Shown piece after piece: positions 52,484-60,594 of a DNA stretch of 64,000 bases. Made by a program: the position numbers and the translations under genes. The stretch's first letter is position 1. Each line of letters begins with the position of its first letter. The notes beneath the pieces are model-generated. The model worked only from the letters and a program-made list of their open reading frames with translations, was not told the origin of the DNA and did no database searches. The stretch spans positions 620,001 to 684,000 of the forward strand of contig NZ_RQJW01000004.1 in the NCBI RefSeq assembly GCF_004028635.1. The letters are read 5' to 3'. This DNA comes from Streptomyces cyaneus (lineage in GTDB: Bacteria > Actinomycetota > Actinomycetes > Streptomycetales > Streptomycetaceae).

Positions 52484-52512
52484 CCGGATACGCCGAATAG
52501 CCCTCTCACCCT

Positions 52513-52569
52513 CTCGTGCACCGGAATATCGGGCCACAATGAGTTGCTCTGATCTTCACGGTGCACGAG
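52513..52569. promoter_or_regulatory. 11-bp inverted repeat before the carboxylesterase gene
   Basis: CTCGTGCACCG (52513-52523) and CGGTGCACGAG (52559-52569) are perfect complements 35 nt apart, in the 110-bp spacer between the lyase-like gene and the esterase. The right arm ends 24 bp before the ATG. It could be paired operator half-sites at long spacing or a hairpin. Confidence 0.4.
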
Positions 52570-52593
52570 CGCGGTGAGGAGGCTGGTGGACGT

Positions 52594-54189
52594 ATGACAG
52601 CAGTCCAGACAGATTCCGTGACAGACCCCGTGGTGAGCACGCCCTACGGTGCCGTACGGGGCCGGTACGAAGAGGACGGCGTCGCGGTGTTCCGGGGCAT
52701 CCCCTACGCAGCGCCCCCGTTCGGCCCACGACGGTTCCGGCCGCCCGAGCCACCCGAGCCCTGGGACGGTGTGCGCGACGCCGGCGCCTTCGGGCCGACC
52801 CCGCCGAAACCGCCGTACTCCGAGGCCTTCGCGCAGTACCTGTCCGATCCCGTCGTGCCCGGCGACGACTGCCTCAACCTCAACGTCTGGACCCCGGAGC
52901 CCGGACCGGGCGCCCGGCTCCCGGTCCTGGTGTGGGTGCACGGCGGCGCCCTGACCCGTGGCTCCTCGGGTATGCCCGTGTACGACGGCCGGCCCTTCGC
53001 GCGCGACGGTGTCGTCTTCGTCTCGGTCAACTACCGGCTGGGTGTCGAGGGCTACGGCTACTTCCCGGACGCCCCCGCCAACGCCGGTCTGCGTGACCAG
53101 CTCGCCGCCCTGAAGTGGGTGCACGAGTCCATCGAGGCCTTCGGCGGCGACCCCGACCGCATCACCCTGGCCGGCCAGTCCGCCGGCGCCATCAGCATCG
53201 GCGCGCTGCTCGCCGCCCCGCAGGCCCAGGGCCTTGTCCGGCGGGCCGTCCTGCAGAGCGGGCCGCCCGAGGCCGCCGAGCGGGACAAGGTACGGCGGAT
53301 GGTGCGCCGTATGGCCACCCGGCTGAAGATCCCCGCGACCGCCGCCGCCTTCGCCGAGGTCGACCGCGAGCTGCTCCTGCGCACCCAGGCCGAGGTGGGC
53401 AGGCTCAGCAGCCCCGTGGTGGGCGGCCCCGCCTTCGGGATCGTCGTCGACGGCGACATCGTCCCCCGCGACCCCTTGGAGGCGCTGACGGAGGGCGACG
53501 CCGCGGCCGGCGTCGACCTGATGACCGGCTGGACCCGCGACGAGTACCGCCTGTGGCTGGTGCCCGGCGGGCTCCTGGAGCGCCTCGACCGGCTCGGCGC
53601 GGTCGCCCTGGCCGGCGCCATGGCCCGCTGCCACGTGGGCGCCGACGTGCCCCGCGGCTACCGCGCCCTGCACCCGGAGGCCGGCACCGCCGAGATCGTC
53701 GGCCAGATGGTCACCGACCACCTGCTGCGCGTCCCCCTGCACCGCCTGGCCGACGCCCGCCCCGGATCGTCGTACGTGTACGAGTTCGCCTGGCCCTCCA
53801 CCCTCCCCGACCTCGGCGCCTGTCACGCGCTGGAGCTCGGCTTCGTCTTCGACACCGGGGACGTCCCCGAGTCCCGCAAACTGGCCGGCGAGGGCGCCCC
53901 GCAGGAGCTGGCGGACGAGATGCACCGGGCGTGGCTGCGGTTCGCGGTGGAGGGCGACCCGGGATGGCAGGCGTGGGACGACTCGCACCCGGTGCGGGTC
54001 TTCGGCGACGGCGAGACACATACGGCGTACGGCCCGCGCGACGCCGAACTCGCCCTGTGGGCCGCCGCCGTCACGCCCCCGGAAGCCACGCCGGCATCGG
54101 CCCTCGCCGACGGTTCGCTCACGCGCGGTACGGAACTGCGGTCAGTGGTACGGCGGTTGCGCCTGCCCGGCGCCGTCCGTCGGCACTGA
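52594..54189 (+). CDS. type B carboxylesterase
   Basis: A 531-residue alpha/beta hydrolase. GIPYAAPPFGPRRF is the N-terminal family block, GDDCLNLNVWTP precedes the oxyanion motif (VWVHGGALTRGSSG), and the nucleophile is Ser196 in LAGQSAGAISI. The later Asp/His partners are within the C-terminal third. No signal peptide, so it is cytoplasmic. Type B esterases remove acyl or methyl groups, and here it could de-esterify imported oligosaccharides. ATG 52594 follows GAGGAGG at about 11 nt; an in-frame GTG at 52561 lies in the inverted repeat and is less likely. Confidence 0.88.
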   Translation: MTAVQTDSVTDPVVSTPYGAVRGRYEEDGVAVFRGIPYAAPPFGPRRFRPPEPPEPWDGVRDAGAFGPTPPKPPYSEAFAQYLSDPVVPGDDCLNLNVWTPEPGPGARLPVLVWVHGGALTRGSSGMPVYDGRPFARDGVVFVSVNYRLGVEGYGYFPDAPANAGLRDQLAALKWVHESIEAFGGDPDRITLAGQSAGAISIGALLAAPQAQGLVRRAVLQSGPPEAAERDKVRRMVRRMATRLKIPATAAAFAEVDRELLLRTQAEVGRLSSPVVGGPAFGIVVDGDIVPRDPLEALTEGDAAAGVDLMTGWTRDEYRLWLVPGGLLERLDRLGAVALAGAMARCHVGADVPRGYRALHPEAGTAEIVGQMVTDHLLRVPLHRLADARPGSSYVYEFAWPSTLPDLGACHALELGFVFDTGDVPESRKLAGEGAPQELADEMHRAWLRFAVEGDPGWQAWDDSHPVRVFGDGETHTAYGPRDAELALWAAAVTPPEATPASALADGSLTRGTELRSVVRRLRLPGAVRRH

Positions 54190-54244
54190 CGACGGCTCGG
54201 TACTGACGGGGGCTGGGTACTGACGACGGCTCGCTGACGGCTCG

Positions 54245-55300
54245 TCACTCGGCGAGCGGTGCGACCGAGTCCCGTACCACCACATGCGTGCCCAGCAGCA
54301 GATGCTCGTCCGGATGCTCCGGGGTCCGGCCGAGCGCGGTGCGTACCGCGAGGCGGCCCAGCTCCTCGTAGGGGACGTGGACCGTCGTCAGGGCCGGGTG
54401 CAGGTCACGGGCGAAGGGGATGTCGTCGTAGCCCGCGAGTGAGACGTCACCGGGTACGTCGAGGCCGGCCTCGTGCAGGGCGGTGAGCGCGCCGGCGGCG
54501 ACCATGTCGGTGGCGGCGACCACGGCCGTGAACTCCAGCCCCTCCTTGAGGGCCTCGCGCATCAGACGGTGCCCGGCGTCGCGGGTGAAGTCGCCGTGCA
54601 GGAGCAGCGCCGGGTCGGGGTCCAGGCCACGGGCGCGGTGGGCGGCGAGATAGCCGCGCTCGCGGCCCTGTGCGGTGGTGTGGTCGGACGCGCCGCCGAG
54701 GAACAGGACCCGCTGGTGGCCCTGGGCGAGGACGTGGGCGACCAGGGCGTAGGCGCCGCCCTCGTTGTCGTACTCGATGACCGTCACGGGCGCCCCGGGG
54801 CCCAGCGGCGGCCGCCCGCACAGCACCAGCCGGGAGCCCGCCGACGCCAGCGAGTCGGCCATACGGCGGGTGCGCTCGCGGTACTCGGGCGTGTCGGCGG
54901 AGCCGCCGACCAGGATCACGGCGGCGGCGCGCTGGGCGCGCATCATCTCGACGAACTCCACCTCGTGCTGGACGTCGCCCTCCGTCGTGCACACCAGGCA
55001 CAGATGCCCGAGCCGTCTGGCCTCCCGCTCCACCCCGTACGCCATGTGCGCGAACGACGGCCCGGTGATGTCCTCCAGCACGAACGCCAACGTGGGCGTG
55101 CCGACCCCGGCGATCGCCTTGGCGCGCGCGTCGGCGACGTAATCCAGGTCACGGACCGCCCGCATCACGCGCGTACGCGTCGCCGAACTCACCGGATACA
55201 CCCCGCCGAGCACCCGCGACACGGTCGACGCGGACACCCCCGCACGGGCCGCCACGTCCCGGATGGTGCTGCGCCCCGCGTCCTCGCTCTTCCTGGTCAT
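54245..55300 (-). CDS. LacI family regulator (unit 2, distal)
   Basis: A 351-residue LacI protein. DNA-binding STIRDVAARAGVSASTVSRV, hinge RVMRAVRDLDYVADARA, sensor domain about 65-335 with DVSLAGYDDIPFARDL. Strongly similar to the proximal regulator at 39609. Convergent with the esterase gene. ATG 55300 is preferred over an upstream in-frame ATG at 55378. The operator GCAACCGGTTCCC lies 64 bp upstream and matches the site before the importer operon at 42470 exactly, so this protein probably represses both itself and the 42770 operon. Confidence 0.88.
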   Translation of the reverse strand: MTRKSEDAGRSTIRDVAARAGVSASTVSRVLGGVYPVSSATRTRVMRAVRDLDYVADARAKAIAGVGTPTLAFVLEDITGPSFAHMAYGVEREARRLGHLCLVCTTEGDVQHEVEFVEMMRAQRAAAVILVGGSADTPEYRERTRRMADSLASAGSRLVLCGRPPLGPGAPVTVIEYDNEGGAYALVAHVLAQGHQRVLFLGGASDHTTAQGRERGYLAAHRARGLDPDPALLLHGDFTRDAGHRLMREALKEGLEFTAVVAATDMVAAGALTALHEAGLDVPGDVSLAGYDDIPFARDLHPALTTVHVPYEELGRLAVRTALGRTPEHPDEHLLLGTHVVVRDSVAPLAE

Positions 55301-55363
55301 CCCTGCCTCGCCCCTCTCCGGGCACCCTCGCGCTCCCCCTGGGGAACCTGTGGCAACACGATG

Positions 55364-55376
55364 GCAACCGGTTCCC
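55364..55376. promoter_or_regulatory. LacI-type operator upstream of the distal lacI gene
   Basis: GCAACCGGTTCCC (core AACCGGTT) lies 64 bp before the lacI ATG at 55300. It is identical over 13 bases to the operator at 42470-42482 and shares its core with the palindrome at 42658-42671. Autoregulation and shared control of unit 2 are the natural inference. Confidence 0.7.
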
Positions 55377-55456
55377 ATGCGGAGGCTAGCAGCGGGGCGA
55401 GGGCGGGGACGAGCCCTGTGCGGGGGCGTGGGCTGCTTCGGAAGAAACGGCCGAGC

Positions 55457-56005
55457 TCAACCGGACGGCGTGACCGAGGACCGCACGCCGAACCACTGCT
55501 CGGCGCCGTACTCCTCGAACCGCTCCACCTCGGTGAACCCCAGCTTCGCCGCGAGGCGCATCGCGCGGGCGTTGGCGGTCTGGGTGCAGAGCACCACGGG
55601 CTCGCCGGGAAGCGCGTCGGCGAACCAGTCGAGTGCCGCTGCGCACGCCTCGGCGGCGTACCCGCATCCCCACGCCTGCGGCAGGAAAAGGTAGCCGAGC
55701 TCGGCCTCCCCGGCGTCCGGACGGACGTGACCCGGACGCTCCGCGTCGCGCCGGTCGAGCGTGATCATGCCGATCATCGCTCCGTCGAGAGCGATCACGA
55801 AGAGGCCGGGGCGCCGCCCGGGCACCTCGGGCACGGCGCGTTCGAGCTCAGCACGCGGTCGAGGGCCACCGATGTACGTGCCCACCTGTGGCGATGCGAA
55901 CAGCTCGATGAACGCCGCACGGTCCCGGGCCTCGGACTCGCGGAGCACGAGCCGTTCGGTCCGTATCGGGGCAGGTGGCCAGGCGACGGGTCCGAGTTCG
56001 GTCAT
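55457..56005 (-). CDS. GNAT family (RimJ/RimL-like) N-acetyltransferase
   Basis: A 182-residue acetyltransferase with RimJ/RimL features: IRTERLVLRESEARDRAAF at the start, then EAELGYLFLPQAWGCGYAAE with the pyrophosphate-binding pattern, and NARAMRLAAKLGFTEVERF in the final beta-alpha. These acetylate protein N-termini or small amines. The substrate is unknown. ATG 56005 is chosen; the longer frame would need a TTG start. Not obviously tied to the polysaccharide genes. Confidence 0.87.
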   Translation of the reverse strand: MTELGPVAWPPAPIRTERLVLRESEARDRAAFIELFASPQVGTYIGGPRPRAELERAVPEVPGRRPGLFVIALDGAMIGMITLDRRDAERPGHVRPDAGEAELGYLFLPQAWGCGYAAEACAAALDWFADALPGEPVVLCTQTANARAMRLAAKLGFTEVERFEEYGAEQWFGVRSSVTPSG

Positions 56006-56092
56006 GGCGGGCAAACCTATCGGACGCCCGTGAGCGCTACCCGAAAGAGGAGGCCTGGTCCGTGGCCACCGCCGGCCACGTCGCCGCGCTGG

Positions 56093-57016
56093 CTAACCCA
56101 CCGCCGCCAGCGTGCGCGCGATGGAGTCGATCGCCTCCGGGCCCACCCGGCAGCACCCGCCGATCAGCCGCGCCCCGGACTCCCGCCACCCCCGCACCTG
56201 CTCGGGCGCGAAGCTGGAGCGGCCGTCCCAGCTGCGGGACTCGGCGTTCCAGGCCTCGCCGCTGTTGGGGTAGACGACGACGGGCTTGCCCGTGACGCGG
56301 GCGGCGGTCTCGACGGCGCCCTCGACATCCTCCGGAGCGCAGCAGTTCACGCCGACCGCGATCACCTCGTCGGCGTCGGCGGCCGGCGCGAAGGCCTCCT
56401 CCAGCGGCTGGCCGGCGCGGGTGCGGTCACCGGCGACCGAGTACGACAGCCAGGCCGGGACACCCAGGCCGCGCACCGCCCGCAGCAGCGCCTCGGCCTC
56501 GTCGGCGTCCGGCACGGTCTCCAGCGCCAGCACATCGGGCCGGGCCCCGGCCAGCACCTCCAGCCGGGGCCGGTGGAAGCGCTCCAGTTCGTCGACGCTC
56601 AGCCCGTACCGACCCCGGTACTCGGAGCCGTCCGCCAGCATCGCCCCGTACGGCCCGACGGACGCGGCCACCCACAGGGGACGCGTGATCCCCTTTCGCT
56701 GCGCCTGCCGGGCCGCCTCGCGCGCCAACTCCACGCTCAGCGCGAGGAGTTCGGCGGCCCGCTCCGGTCCGATGCCGCGCCCCGCGAACCCCTCGAACGT
56801 GGCCTGGTAGCTGGATGTGATCGCCACGTCCGCCCCCGCCTCGAAATAGGCGAGATGCGCCTCGGTGATCGCCTCGGGCCGCTCCGCGAGCAGCCGCGCC
56901 GACCACAGCTCGTCGCTCAGATCGTGCCCGGCGGACTCGAGCTGGTTGGACATGCCGCCGTCGAGCACGACGGTCCCGGCGGCGAGCGCTTCGGCGAGGG
57001 TGATGGTGCTGGTCAT
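56093..57016 (-). CDS. mmuM: homocysteine S-methyltransferase
   Basis: A 307-residue cytoplasmic enzyme of the zinc-dependent pfam02574 family. The N-terminal VVLDGGMSNQLESAG and the pair GVNCCAPED (about residue 222) and GGCCRVGPEAI (about 290) supply the three Zn(II) cysteines. It transfers a methyl group from S-methylmethionine (or SAM) to homocysteine, giving methionine. The length matches MmuM. ATG 57016 is preferred to the longer open frame. It links loosely to the sulfur metabolism seen at 6-16 kb but is not part of that operon. Confidence 0.9.
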   Translation of the reverse strand: MTSTITLAEALAAGTVVLDGGMSNQLESAGHDLSDELWSARLLAERPEAITEAHLAYFEAGADVAITSSYQATFEGFAGRGIGPERAAELLALSVELAREAARQAQRKGITRPLWVAASVGPYGAMLADGSEYRGRYGLSVDELERFHRPRLEVLAGARPDVLALETVPDADEAEALLRAVRGLGVPAWLSYSVAGDRTRAGQPLEEAFAPAADADEVIAVGVNCCAPEDVEGAVETAARVTGKPVVVYPNSGEAWNAESRSWDGRSSFAPEQVRGWRESGARLIGGCCRVGPEAIDSIARTLAAVG

Positions 57017-57098
57017 GGTGACGACGGTAGTCGAGGAGGGGCGGGTGTCCGGCATGTGGGACAGCTCGTGGAGCCTCCGTGGGCCCGCCTGGGACCTG

Positions 57099-57142
57099 CG
57101 TGGGGCATCGGTGAGACCTCCGTGGGGCATCGGTGGAACCTC
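57099..57142. repeat. 22-bp tandem direct repeat upstream of the phosphotransferase
   Basis: CGTGGGGCATCGGTGAGACC and CGTGGGGCATCGGTGGAACC start at 57099 and 57121 and repeat as 22-bp units with two differences. They fill the divergent spacer between the homocysteine methyltransferase (start 57016) and the phosphotransferase (57164). Possible regulator sites or slippage products. Confidence 0.55.
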
Positions 57143-57163
57143 CTTGGGATCTAGCCTTGGCGC

Positions 57164-58276
57164 ATGCCTGAGACCGCTTTACCGGAGGCCGAGGCCCATG
57201 AGGTTCTCGGGGCCGGCCGGGTCGCCGTCGAACCCCTCACCCACAACCCGAAGAACGGCGTCACCGCCGGCGTCTGGCGGGTCCGCGCCGGTGACCGTTC
57301 GGCCGTACTGAAGGTGCTCACCCGGAACAAGGAAGCCGCCGGCCACTGGGCGGCCTCGGACGACCCCCGGCACTGGAACTACTGGCGGCGGGAGGCCCAC
57401 GTCTACGAGTCGGGGCTCGCTCGGACCTGGCAGCCGTACGGCATCCGTGCGCCCCGGCTGCTCGCGAGCGCCCCACGGGCCGACGGCGACATCGCGCTGT
57501 GGCTGGAGGACGTACCGGGCGAGGCCGGCCCGTCCTGGTCGCTCGCCCGGCACATCGAGCACGCCCGGCGCCTCGGCGCGGCCCAGGGAGCCGCCGTCCC
57601 CGGCCCGGCGCAGCCGTGGTTCTCGCACCGCTTCCTGCGTGAGTACATCGGCGGCAACACCCTCGGTCAGGAGCTGCTCGACGAGGACGAGGCCTGGGAA
57701 CAGCCCCTGGTCCGAGACCACTTCCCGGCCGGTCTGCGCCACGAGATGGTCCGGCTGCACCACGACCGCGAGTGGTTCCTGCAGATCATGGAGTCCCTGC
57801 CGCGCACGCTCAGCCACCTCGACCACTGGCCTGCCAACCTCCGCGCCCACGGCCCGGACGACGTCCTGTTCGACTGGGCGTTCACCGGCGACGGCGCCCT
57901 CGGCGAGGACCTCGGCAACTATCTGCCCGACTCCGTCTTCGACCTGTTCGTCCCGGCCGCGCGGCTGCCCGAGTACGCGGCGGCGGCGTACGAGGCGTAT
58001 CTGCACGGCCTGCGCGAGAGCGGTTGGCGGGGCGACGAACACCTCGTACGGCTGGCGGTGTGCGCCTCGGCCGTGAAGTACGACTGGCTCACCGCCCTGA
58101 TGCTCGCCCGGGCCGGCGAGGAGCAGTTGGACTACGGCGGTCGGGGCACGGTCTCCGCCGAACTCCGTTACCGCGAACGCGGGTCGGCCCTCGCCTTCCT
58201 CGCCGGCTGGGCGGCCGAGGCGCGCGATCTCGCCCCACGTCTCGGCTTCCCGGAGCCGCCGAGCGGGCGCCACTGA
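57164..58276 (+). CDS. aminoglycoside phosphotransferase (APH) family kinase-like protein
   Basis: A 370-residue protein with an APH/kinase fold. AVLKVLT holds the ATP-binding Lys near residue 47. The catalytic loop is LSHLDHWPANL (His-x-Asp220-x4-Asn), and the metal-binding segment is LFDWAFTGDGALGEDLGN. The acceptor is unknown: aminoglycoside, macrolide, choline, fructosamine and homoserine relatives all exist. Start ATG 57164 follows the tandem repeats. Convergent with the beta-repeat surface protein gene, with only 15 bp between stops. Confidence 0.85.
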   Translation: MPETALPEAEAHEVLGAGRVAVEPLTHNPKNGVTAGVWRVRAGDRSAVLKVLTRNKEAAGHWAASDDPRHWNYWRREAHVYESGLARTWQPYGIRAPRLLASAPRADGDIALWLEDVPGEAGPSWSLARHIEHARRLGAAQGAAVPGPAQPWFSHRFLREYIGGNTLGQELLDEDEAWEQPLVRDHFPAGLRHEMVRLHHDREWFLQIMESLPRTLSHLDHWPANLRAHGPDDVLFDWAFTGDGALGEDLGNYLPDSVFDLFVPAARLPEYAAAAYEAYLHGLRESGWRGDEHLVRLAVCASAVKYDWLTALMLARAGEEQLDYGGRGTVSAELRYRERGSALAFLAGWAAEARDLAPRLGFPEPPSGRH

Positions 58277-58291
58277 CCGGCTTGCCCAGCC

Positions 58292-60406
58292 CTACGCCGC
58301 GTGCCGTCCGCCCCGGCGCCGTCCGCTGCCCCGTCCGAACCGCATCGCCGGTATCGCGAGCCCGACCAGCAGACCCGCGGCCAGGACGTACGGCCACCAG
58401 CCGAGGCCGCTGCTCGTGGCGCTGGCGGTGCGGGTGCCGGGGGAGGCGACCGTGTCGGCCGCGGTGCGGGGGGTGTCGGCGCCGGGGGAGGGGGTGGCGG
58501 TGACGGCGGTGAGGACCACGTCGTTGCCGTCGCCGCCGCGGTAGCTCATCCGGTAGGTGGTCTCGCCCAGCTGGAGCTTCCTGCCCTCCTTGAGGCCGGT
58601 GAAGGCGCCGGTCGTCCTCGCCCGGCCCCGGTGGTCCAGGACGGTGATCTTCCGGGCGGGCTTCGTCGCGGTGGCGGCGGCCGCGAGGTCCAGATCGCCG
58701 GCCAGGCGTACCGCGCCGGTGACCTTCAACGGACCGTCCCGCAGGACGAGTTCGCCCTTCGCCGACTGTGTGTAGTCGCCGGAGACGGTCAGACCGCTCG
58801 CGACCACGCCGCCGTTCGTCACCGCTCCCTGCACGGTGCCCTTGCCGGTCAGCGTCTTCCCCTCGCCCACACGCAGTCCCGAAGTCCCCGCGTCCAGACG
58901 GGACTTCGCCGACGTGAGCCGGATCGCCCTGCTGCGGGCGAGCGTCGCGCCGCCGCGCAGGGCGAGGGTGCCCTTCTTGACCGTCGTCGTGCCGGTGTAC
59001 GTCACCGCGCTCCCCGTCAGGGTCGTCGTCGCGGCCCCCGACTGCGTGAGCGACCCGCTGCCGCTCATCCGGGACAGGGACAGGGCCTTGCGCGTGTTGT
59101 TCAGCACGAGCGAGCCGTTGTTGACGATCTTGTAGAGGTCACCCCTCGTGTAGAGCCCACCGTCACCGCCGGACCTGCCGCTGCCCAGCCGCAGCACGGC
59201 GCCCTTCTCGACGGTCGTGGAGCCGTCGTAGTACTGCACGGCGGCGAAGGTGACGTCGTTGCCCTTCGTCCCCTTGATGACGATGTCCCCCGCGCCGGGC
59301 GCGGCCAGCGTGTCGTGGAAGCGGCCGCCGCCGATGGGGGCGCCCAGCGTCACCGGTCCGTTGTAGTCGAAGGTGAGTTGCGAACGGGAGCGGGCCGCGA
59401 GGAGGTTGATGTAGACGGTCTCGGCGGTCCCCGGCATGAAGATCTTGTTCGTGGTTCCGTCGCCCCACTGGACGTTGGCGCCCTTGATGTTGGTGCCGCG
59501 CTTGTTGACGTTCTTGCGCGCGGGCGTCCAGTTCAGGGACGGGTCGCTGAGGGAGGGGTTGGTGTCACCGCCCTGGTTCGACCAGCTGTACTGGCCGGTC
59601 AGGACGACCTTGCTGCCCGGCCGGGACTGGACGTTGATGTCGCTGCCGTACTCGCGCTGGTAGAAGTCCATGCCCATGGTGACGGTCTGGCCCAGCGGGG
59701 TGTCCACGGTGTACGTGCCCTGGTTGAGGATCTTGCGCACGTTCGGCAGTGACGTCGCGAACTCCGGGCGTCCGGCGTTCACCTGTGTGCCGTTGTCGAT
59801 CACCCCGGAGAAGGAGTGGGCGCCCGACAGGTCCCAGGTGCCCCACAGGAAGCGCGGCTGGGTGATGAGCCCGGAGCCGCTGATCGTGCCCAGGTTGTAG
59901 GCGCTCTTCAGGGAGAGCCGCAGGGTGCCGTCGACCCGGATGTTGTCCTGGTTGAGCCGGAACGCCGGGGTGTTGTACGGGAAGTGGCCGATCAGGCCGG
60001 TGGTGCCGCCGTTGCCGTACTGCAGGGTCGCCCCGCGCTCGACCGTGATCGCCGGTGGGTCCGCGGCGGTCGTGGTGACGTACGGGTGGTTGCCGCCGAG
60101 GATGCTCACCTTCTGCCGCTGCCGGGACTTCGGCAGTGTGAAGTCGCTGTCCCTGGTCAGGATCAGCGTCCCACTGCCACGCACGGTGAGCGTGCCCTCG
60201 CCGCGGAAGACGCCGTCGTACGTCGTCGTCCCGGCCGGCACGGTGACGACCGTGTCACCGCTGAGCGTCACGTCCCGGCCCCCGAGAACGTCGGCGGTGA
60301 CGTCTCGGGGACCGGCGGCCACGGCGGGGGGAGCGGTGACGGTGAGGGCGGCGACCATGGCGAGGGCGCCGACGGCCGCTGCTGTCTTGGGGGAATGGCT
60401 GCGCAC
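58292..60406 (-). CDS. surface protein with autotransporter-type beta-strand repeats and C-terminal membrane anchor
   Basis: A 704-residue protein. N-terminal signal SHSPKTAAAVGALAMVAALT with cleavage near residue 31 (AVAAGPRD). The mature part is repetitive, Gly/Thr/Asn-rich beta structure with autotransporter-associated beta-strand (PATR) units such as TYTGTTTVKKGTLALRGGAT. Near residue 660 a Pro/Thr/Ala linker precedes one transmembrane helix (WWPYVLAAGLLVGLAIPAM) and a basic tail (GRGSGRRRGG). Such repeats normally belong to Gram-negative autotransporters; here the membrane helix anchors it. No LPXTG is seen. Start GTG 60406 is a choice: no Shine-Dalgarno precedes it. It is divergent from GH43 enzymes and shares an operator-like site with them. 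Confidence 0.78.
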   Translation of the reverse strand: MRSHSPKTAAAVGALAMVAALTVTAPPAVAAGPRDVTADVLGGRDVTLSGDTVVTVPAGTTTYDGVFRGEGTLTVRGSGTLILTRDSDFTLPKSRQRQKVSILGGNHPYVTTTAADPPAITVERGATLQYGNGGTTGLIGHFPYNTPAFRLNQDNIRVDGTLRLSLKSAYNLGTISGSGLITQPRFLWGTWDLSGAHSFSGVIDNGTQVNAGRPEFATSLPNVRKILNQGTYTVDTPLGQTVTMGMDFYQREYGSDINVQSRPGSKVVLTGQYSWSNQGGDTNPSLSDPSLNWTPARKNVNKRGTNIKGANVQWGDGTTNKIFMPGTAETVYINLLAARSRSQLTFDYNGPVTLGAPIGGGRFHDTLAAPGAGDIVIKGTKGNDVTFAAVQYYDGSTTVEKGAVLRLGSGRSGGDGGLYTRGDLYKIVNNGSLVLNNTRKALSLSRMSGSGSLTQSGAATTTLTGSAVTYTGTTTVKKGTLALRGGATLARSRAIRLTSAKSRLDAGTSGLRVGEGKTLTGKGTVQGAVTNGGVVASGLTVSGDYTQSAKGELVLRDGPLKVTGAVRLAGDLDLAAAATATKPARKITVLDHRGRARTTGAFTGLKEGRKLQLGETTYRMSYRGGDGNDVVLTAVTATPSPGADTPRTAADTVASPGTRTASATSSGLGWWPYVLAAGLLVGLAIPAMRFGRGSGRRRGGRHAA

Positions 60407-60460
60407 GTCATGGGAGACGCGGAGGGAGGGGGGCCGATAACAAAAAATGACGCCCAAATG

Positions 60461-60472
60461 GAAAGCGCTCTC
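60461..60472. promoter_or_regulatory. LacI-type operator in the divergent beta-repeat/GH43 spacer
   Basis: GAAAGCGCTCTC (core AAGCGCTC) resembles LacI-family operators with a central CG. It lies 55 bp from the surface-protein GTG and 122 bp from the GH43 ATG, in a 188-bp divergent region with an AT-rich stretch (ATAACAAAAAATGACG) nearby that may contain a promoter. Confidence 0.55.
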
Positions 60473-60594
60473 TCCGTCACGTCGGACCCGTTGACCTCTC
60501 AGCTGCACACCTTTACCTTTTCGGCGTTCGGAATGGCAGATGGTGTCCGGCATTTCGAACCTCCCCCCTTGAGAACCCCCGAGAGGCAGTCCGC

